From Scilla litardierei (lineage: Eukaryota; Streptophyta; Magnoliopsida; Asparagales; Asparagaceae), in the NCBI GenBank assembly GCA_030789695.1, contig CM061141.1, positions 165,073,579 to 165,137,578 on the forward strand: a DNA stretch of 64,000 bases, given 5' to 3'. Positions within the stretch are counted from its first letter, which is position 1. Every line of letters begins with the position of its first letter. The notes under the pieces were generated by a model, which saw only the letters and a program-made list of their open reading frames with translations, did not search any database and was not told where the DNA came from. The translations under genes and the position numbers were made by a program. Below, piece by piece: positions 58,068 to 64,000 of this stretch.

Positions 58068-58207
58068 TTTCGTGATCTTGTGTCAAATTTTAGAAGAAAA
58101 CACGCAATGAATGCAAGAGTGGTAATTTCTGTATATGATAACATAAATGGCCAAGTATTATAGATTATCATTCAAATTTGATAGGATAACACCATTATTC
58201 AACTCAC

Positions 58208-58307
58208 CCGCATAAGCACCCATTGTCTCAGCCATATGTACCTCCTCGGCAAGTGCAAGCAACTCTTCCGCCAATTATCTACTCGCTTCTCCCCAAACCA
58301 TCTGCAC
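58208..58307 (-). pseudogene. Captured internal exon in Helitron 2
   Basis: Acceptor TTTTGTAG and donor GG|GTGAGT bound 100 bases reading VQMVWGEASR, a stop, LAEELLALAEEVHMAETMGA. The helix-like text and both splice signals support an exon of the same gene as 57841-57918, though the phases do not join directly. Confidence 0.5.
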
Positions 58308-59189
58308 CTACAAAATTTCCCCGAAATTAATTTTTAAAAGGACTAAAAATGACATTTTTCAATAGTGAGCCTTTCTTCATATTTTCTTTTAGACAATAGT
58401 GAGCTCTTTGCAAGTTTGAACTATGAGAGAATAGATATGGTTTGTAGCACCATTGCCCAAATTCTGCAAGCATTATCGATACTTTGTTTCAATGCAGTAT
58501 GAAGATCATTAACCAAAAGAACATTCAACTCATAAATTAAAGTAGATTGTATGTAACATATACAACGAAAAGGTCAACTTCAGTGTAAGCCTTCATTAAT
58601 ATCTAGTTTCAATCGGACTCTGTCAAATGGCTACATAATTTGTTGCATATGCTTCATCTTGGCATAACTTCCTTGTTCAATGCCATCTTTCTATCTCCAC
58701 TAAACCAATTCCAAGCAGGATTACCTATTGAAGTAAATTATATCACTTACTACCCAAAATCAAAGATAATGAAGTAAATGCATAATTGGTGGGTTAGGCT
58801 CTGAAAATAGCATCCAAGGACGTCGATGATGATAATAGAAGAGGTTAGATACAAAGTCGATTTACTGACATTGGTGGCCAAAGCTGGAATACTCTATAGT
58901 GATACACGGAATTTCTTTGTTTGACTCTCTAGAGTGATTCAATCATTGTCCATTTCGCAAACAACATAATAACAACTAAACTTGTGAGCCTCAAAAGAGA
59001 TAAACCAAAAAAGGGACCCCAAAAAACCCCCCACCGAAAAGACATACAGACTCTCTGACACCATGCCCAAAAACAACAATAAAAAGTAGAACTCTAAAAA
59101 ATACAAAAGGGTTGTATGAATTTCTAATTCAGAACACTAAATAGCTATAGGTTTGGGAGCGAGTGAATGAGTATGTGATGTTTTAAACT

Positions 59190-59345
59190 TCTCCTTGTAC
59201 CGTGTTTCCATTAGTTGAAACCACTGCCTCAGCTCTTCAACTTACTTTTCTAGAAGATTAGCACGCTGATGCTTTGCCTCCACCTCTCCAAGAGTAGAAG
59301 CACACCTTTCAAGTTTGATTTTAGAGTCAATTCTTCCTGATAAAT
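59190..59345 (-). pseudogene. Coiled-coil coding remnant in Helitron 2
   Basis: One frame reads RIDSKIKLERCASTLGEVEA, KHQRANLLEK, a stop, then VEELRQWFQLMETRYKEKF. It resembles the coiled-coil tail seen in plant transposase-like proteins, but that is a guess. Confidence 0.4.
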
Positions 59346-62300
59346 GGACAAAGAGTCCAGTTCAGCATATAGAAAAGTAAAAAATGTAGGTGCATTTGTA
59401 AAGTATGATTAAGCTGCAATTGTGGTAATAGTCGGAACACTTAAATAAAAGTTTACATGTCTTTTAATAGAATACCAAACATTATTATAACAACCTAGCA
59501 TTTTTATAATAAAATCCCCATAACATTTATTATTTTCTATCAAATCTGGTCAGGTGACTATGATCAGAATAAACATCAAACTTGGTCTTCAATAAACACA
59601 TCAACCGTGAATTCCAGATTATATCACTAATTGAGGATTCATGAAAGGAAATACAAATGAAAAGAGTTAAAGGTCAAAACAGTAACTTAAGTTGTCACCA
59701 TGACTTCTACCCTCTCACATCATGTTACTGACCTTATATTGCATGATTTTTTTTAATTATACATATGGCCGCAGTCACTTAAAAAGATAAAATATGAAAT
59801 TTACTATCATAATCTTATGCGTGGAAGCTTATTTGATCCAAGTTGCATGTACCATTTGTCAAATGGTTACAAATGAGATTCCATTTTTATTAACTACTGA
59901 AGTGCACCAAATGTGAGGCATGACACAACTAAAAGACAGAATACCAATAGATGAAGGTTGACCTGCTCTGCTATGATGCCATGATGCTATGCGCAAGACT
60001 GAGGTCCAAAATTTTCTTCACAATAAAGATGACAAAATTTGCATAATACATGAAAAGATAACACAAAAACATCAACAAAAGATAACACCAAAACATCAAC
60101 AGTAATGCTCAACTTTAGCATACAACTTCAAGGATACATGAAAAGATAGCATACAGAAAAATAAACATAAAAACATTCACACTAATGCTCAATTTCACAT
60201 GATATTCAAAAATCAATTGGAATGACATCCAGTATCAGCAATCTGTTGTTTCTTCCAATGAACTGTTCTTGAGACTGACCGATTTAAGATTGGTCACGCA
60301 TAAATTTCTGTAAAGGGTAAAGAAGTTAGATACATGTGAAAAAAATCAATTTCCACATTAAGGCAATTTCAGTATGATTCTTCTTTTTCGGTTACTATGC
60401 AGATCGTTTTTGATAGGATGCAATTGTACAAATTCCTAAAGATCACTAAAAAAAGTTCTGTGTGCTACTCCATAAATTTTAAAGGAATAGACTTCTACAG
60501 ATATTTGCATATTCGTATATTTTCGATTTCATAGGAATATATCTTGCATAGTACTTGTGAGGCAGTTAGAGGAATACTCTATCCAGTTCATAAATGTCTT
60601 ATCTCACTTTGTACAAATAATAATCAGTTGCGATGGCTAGAAGTTCTTGGATTGCTCTTGTTGTGGTTCTTTATGTTTAAACCCAAAAAAATGATGGGCT
60701 ATATTGAACAGACACAAATATGTCAACACGGACATGACACACAAATAGTCAGCAAATTCTTAAAAATACATAGGATACAAATTTCTAACACACGGATCCA
60801 CACATGCCTAACACAACACATTCACAATTGAAGTGTCAACGCTACATGGTTAAGCAGGTATAGTGCTTGGATCCGTGGTGTAGTAGCCATCTATGTACAT
60901 ACATAGGGCAAACAACAATGTTCAAATTAAACAATGAAAGATACTAAAATGAAACAATGAACTTGCAATGGTGATATAGCTTGCACTGAGGATATAGTTT
61001 TCTCTGATTTTCTATTCTCTTATTCTTCAATCAACTTTCTAAACCTAATGCAATCCTAGCAAAATAGCTTGCATTGGTGATATATGCAGCAAATAGTTTC
61101 AGACTTCATGGCCTATCATTTCTTTTGTGTTATTGAACAATGACCTCCCTCAAGCTGAGTTAGAATTAAATGCAAAATTTGGTATGCAAATGGAAATACA
61201 TACTGCAAGCTTACATGCAATCCTCGGATATCAGAGATATTATTTTCTCTGATATCTGACAGCTTCTAATTCTAAATTTTCTGATATTTTTATATACTGC
61301 AAGCTTACATGCAATAATGGGATAATAAGTATGGCTGAGAAAATAAAGCTAGCTTACATGCAATCTTACACGAATCTGCAATATCAGAGAAGTATGGAAT
61401 AGCAAGCTTGCATTATATTCCAACCTGCAAGCTTACATGCAATCCTAGAATATTCGGCAAGCTCTATACACATTGGATATGCATACAGGAAAAGCTCTAT
61501 TCGAACCCATTGGATATGCATACAGGAACACCTCTATACACAATGGCACACAGGAACACATCTATACAAATTTCTAATGAACAATAAATAGCAAGGAAGT
61601 CTATTTTTCCCAAAACCTGGAGAAATATAAGTAGCAATCGTATGATAAAATCTTATACTTGCAACTTTTAATGAACAATAAATAGGAACTACTAACTACC
61701 GTATGCTTAAAAGAAGCAATATAAAAAATATAGGGGAGGAAAATTAAAAACTCATTTGATTTCTAAGATCATGAAGCAATATCAAAAATTTTGAGGGCGC
61801 CAAAAAATCATGCTTTGATGATCTGAAATGAAACAATGAACTTGGTTTCTGAGCCGCGGGCTGAGGGAGGGTAGAGAGAGATGGCTGATGTCTTGAAGGA
61901 GCTTTCCCTCAAGCTCCATCTTGTAAGCATATTCACACAAACAACAAAAGGGATGGGGAATTCAAATGAATTCTCAGTAGCTCTCAAAACAAAAGGAAAG
62001 CGTAATTAATAATTAAATATACTTACTTTCTTCAGGACAATATACCTGATCGTTTCCCTTTCATGTGCATCCATGTGAAACTGCAACTTCACCTACTTCC
62101 TTTGCAACATCAACCATTGCCTATTATTCACATTAAACATATTGAGACTTTTAGTTCTCACTTTCAGGATGGGGGTAAGATATTGGGCAGAGAAATTAAA
62201 TTGAGATGTTCTCACTTTTAGTTCTCACATTAAACATATTGAGACTTTTATTTTCCCCTCAGTTGAGATGTTCGACAGCGTGGGTTTTTTTCCTCAAAAA

Positions 62301-62700
62301 TGCCCAGATAAAGACATAGAAAATGAGATTTGGTCTTAATTTTTTGCTAGATAAGATGAATTAATCTTGGTTTGCGTTCTTTTGCTAGAAACTGTGAACT
62401 TTGCCAGATAAAGATTTGCCAGAAAATGTGATCTTTCTAGCAAAAGAACTCAAATTTTTGCCAGATAAAGACATAGAAAATGTGATCTTTGCTAGATAAG
62501 ATGACTTAATCCATGTGATAAAATGCCCAGATAAAGACACACAAATGCCAGGTTGTCGATCCAACAACGTTAAAATAGGATCAAAAGAACTCAATATCAA
62601 ACCCTCAAAAAACCTTTTTACTGACTTAATCCTGATTTGTGGGATCAGAAATAAGAGCAAAAACGTTAAAATAAGATCAAAATAAGAGCAAAAACCTTAA
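59346..62700. other. Helitron 2 non-coding part with local repeats
   Basis: AT-rich. GCAAGCTTACATGCAAT recurs four times between 61204 and 61445. A short open exon-like piece with ATG at 61881 (MADVLKELSLKLHL, donor GTAAGC at 61923) lies on the plus strand. Degenerate repeats of GCCAGATAAAGACATAGAAA are at 62380-62545. The frame at 60544-60831 looks like chance. Confidence 0.4.
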
Positions 62701-63125
62701 AGAACTAACCTTGATAAAAAAACCACCTCCATTCTTCTGGTCTTTGTGGGGGGGGGCGAGAGAGAGTTATGAGGTCGCACGAATTACGGGAAAAGAGATT
62801 TGTGAGGTTGCACAGGTCATGGGGAAATGTTACGGGCGGAGTTAGTGGTTTGACGCGGATGTCGAGAGGTTGACGCGGATCACTGTGAAAGATCACGTGG
62901 ATCGACAACCTAGCATTTGTTTGGACCTATAGGATCAAGTCTTTGGTTTTAAAATGGATGGTTCAGATTAAGTTGACGTGGATCATCAAAATTCCCTCCA
63001 AATTTTTTCACAGAATCTCATCTTGACCGTTAATTTCCCAAGATTTAATCCTAGCCGTCTTTCTATCAACCCCTTTGTCCTAGTCAGCCCTAGGATTCAA
63101 AAATCGCTGTCAAATGTATAATAGA
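62701..63125 (-). other. Helitron 2 5' region
   Basis: Contains the 5' terminus and the 120-bp region shared with Helitron 1, then (on the minus strand) repeated GATCCACGT/GATCCGCGTCA text and a C/T-rich leader before 62745 resembling a plant 5' untranslated region. Confidence 0.6.
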
Positions 63126-63143
63126 TATATATATATATATATA
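63126..63143. repeat. TA repeat at the Helitron 2/LINE junction
   Basis: Short TA run directly outside the Helitron 2 5' end. Confidence 0.8.
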
Positions 63144-63146
63144 ATT

Positions 63147-64000
63147 TTATTTGTGCTTGGATCGGGCTACTGCATGCCTGGAGAGGATCACCTACGCTAG
63201 ATGCCTGGTCGAGGTAGACTCAAAGGAGTCTCTGTGAAAATCAGTTGAAGTGGAGTTGGATGGGGGTGAGGTCATATCCATTGGCGTGAAATATGAAGGC
63301 GAACCACCAAGGTGCAGCAAGTGTGTTTGCTTTGGACACACTGACGCCCAAAGCCCTGCTGTCGAGCCCCCTTCAATCCAAGAGGCTGGACAAGCGAATG
63401 GCAAGGGGACAACTGTTGGAAATACTAAACATGCACAGACTCATAAGGGGGATTGCGTCAATACGGAAGGGGTTAACATTGCAACGCCTTCTGGGAATCA
63501 TACGGCAGAGTCTCAAGCACCTCAGTCGATGTTGGGTTCTGTGGGAGAGGTGAGGGGGATCCCCCAAACTGATGCGGAACATCACGAAGAGGCTTCACTA
63601 CAGCATGTTCTGTCTGTCAAACCTGGGGAGTTGTATCCGGTTACTGGGCATGTTCTTCACATAGCTGTGGAGGGGAATTCTGATGCACCAAGGGCGGGGC
63701 CTGAGGCAAGTTGTGTTGCACCTATGGCACGTGGGGAGGTGATACCGAAGGAAACTAATACAGTACTATCAAGTCTTAGACCCTTGCCATCTCTTTTGGA
63801 AGACTCACATGACGACGACCTTGATAGGCTGCCTGCGGAAGTAGCGGTGGAGAACCCAGCCTGGGAAGCAGAAGAGTTGAGCCTTTTGAACCATGCTGAG
63901 GAGTGCAAGAAACCCAAAAAGAAGGCTGATGTCCAGGCCGATTCCAGTACTAGGCGTAGTTCCCAGATTCAAGGGACTACCCAAAAAACCCAACCATCCA
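63147..64000 (+). pseudogene. LINE-type ORF1 with zinc knuckle, partial
   Basis: The frame from 63147 reads DRATACLERITYARCLVEVD, a stop near 63230, VEVELDGGEVISIGVKYE, then PPRCSKCVCFGHTDAQSP. This is the DUF4283/zinc-knuckle pattern of plant L1-type ORF1 proteins, where the last zinc ligand Cys is replaced by Ser. About 215 open codons follow, acidic and low in hydrophobics, running off the window. The N-terminal part is missing at the TA repeat. Domesticated DUF4283 genes look similar. Confidence 0.72.

Larger units (their letters stand above)
54571..63125 (-). mobile_element. Helitron 2, 8555 bp, non-autonomous
   Basis: On the minus strand it starts TCTATTATACATTTGACAGC at 63125 (A before) and ends with the hairpin CCGTGCCCGCGGGCACGG (54582-54599) and CTAG at 54571-54574 (T after). 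The first 120 bases and the last 300 bases are close to those of Helitron 1, so both belong to one family. No Rep (HUH) or helicase motif is visible. The interior holds exon-like pieces on the minus strand, bounded by splice signals. Confidence 0.88.

Noticed and set aside
60544..60831. 95-codon open frame as a gene
   Set aside because: Composition is not protein-like and the second half resembles common plant repeat text; no splice or homology support.
53845..63125. A MULE-type DNA transposon with long terminal inverted repeats
   Set aside because: The outer ends are inverted, but each half has its own Helitron 3' hairpin and CTAG in the middle and there is no target duplication; two facing Helitrons explain it better.

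Overview
The window is nuclear DNA of a flowering plant. It carries nested LTR retrotransposons of plant lineages (Athila-type Ty3/gypsy, SIRE-type and other Ty1/copia), plant Helitrons, and captured pieces of plant genes (Toc159, OLA1, FabG, patellin). I found no intact host gene, tRNA, rRNA or CRISPR array. The species cannot be told from the sequence. Nothing here is a prokaryotic-style system; the novelty lies in transposon structure.

Left block (1-24.7 kb): a stack of insertions. Element A (Athila, +) enters from the left, and its 3' LTR is split by element B. B (Athila, -, 4744-15027) is complete from LTR to LTR, with an exact 5-bp target duplication AAGCC. B keeps gag, protease and the plant ORF1 domain but has no reverse transcriptase, RNase H or integrase. 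A sits in the internal region of a copia-like element D (-), whose 2.35-kb 5' LTR is at 16262-18609. D sits in a third Athila-type element, C (+, to 23203). C is followed by a copia-type LTR, H (+), cut at 24693.

Middle block (24.7-42.4 kb): E (copia, -, LTR only 136 bp) inserted into H. F (SIRE-like copia, +) inserted into the gag of E. G (a gag-only SIRE relative, -) inserted into the gag of F. F keeps degraded gag, protease, integrase, RT and RNase H, but its 3' LTR is not in the window.

Right block (42.4-64 kb): a Helitron cluster between two TA repeats. Helitron 3 (+, about 11.4 kb, end lost) carries fragments of a Toc159-family GTPase, OLA1, FabG and a patellin GOLD domain. Helitron 1 (+, 665 bp) and Helitron 2 (-, 8555 bp) have matching TC...CTAG ends and face each other, 3' end to 3' end, across a 61-bp TA palindrome. 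A LINE-type ORF1 (zinc-knuckle, DUF4283-like) runs off the right edge.

The points most worth a second look are: (i) arrays of short palindromes in U3, with a different palindrome in each of four retroelement families; (ii) a copy of the B U3 array inside B, just upstream of a TATA box and ORF1; (iii) a hairpin plus polypurine module present twice in each Athila-type element, with covarying stems; (iv) the mirrored Helitron pair and the multi-gene capture next to it.
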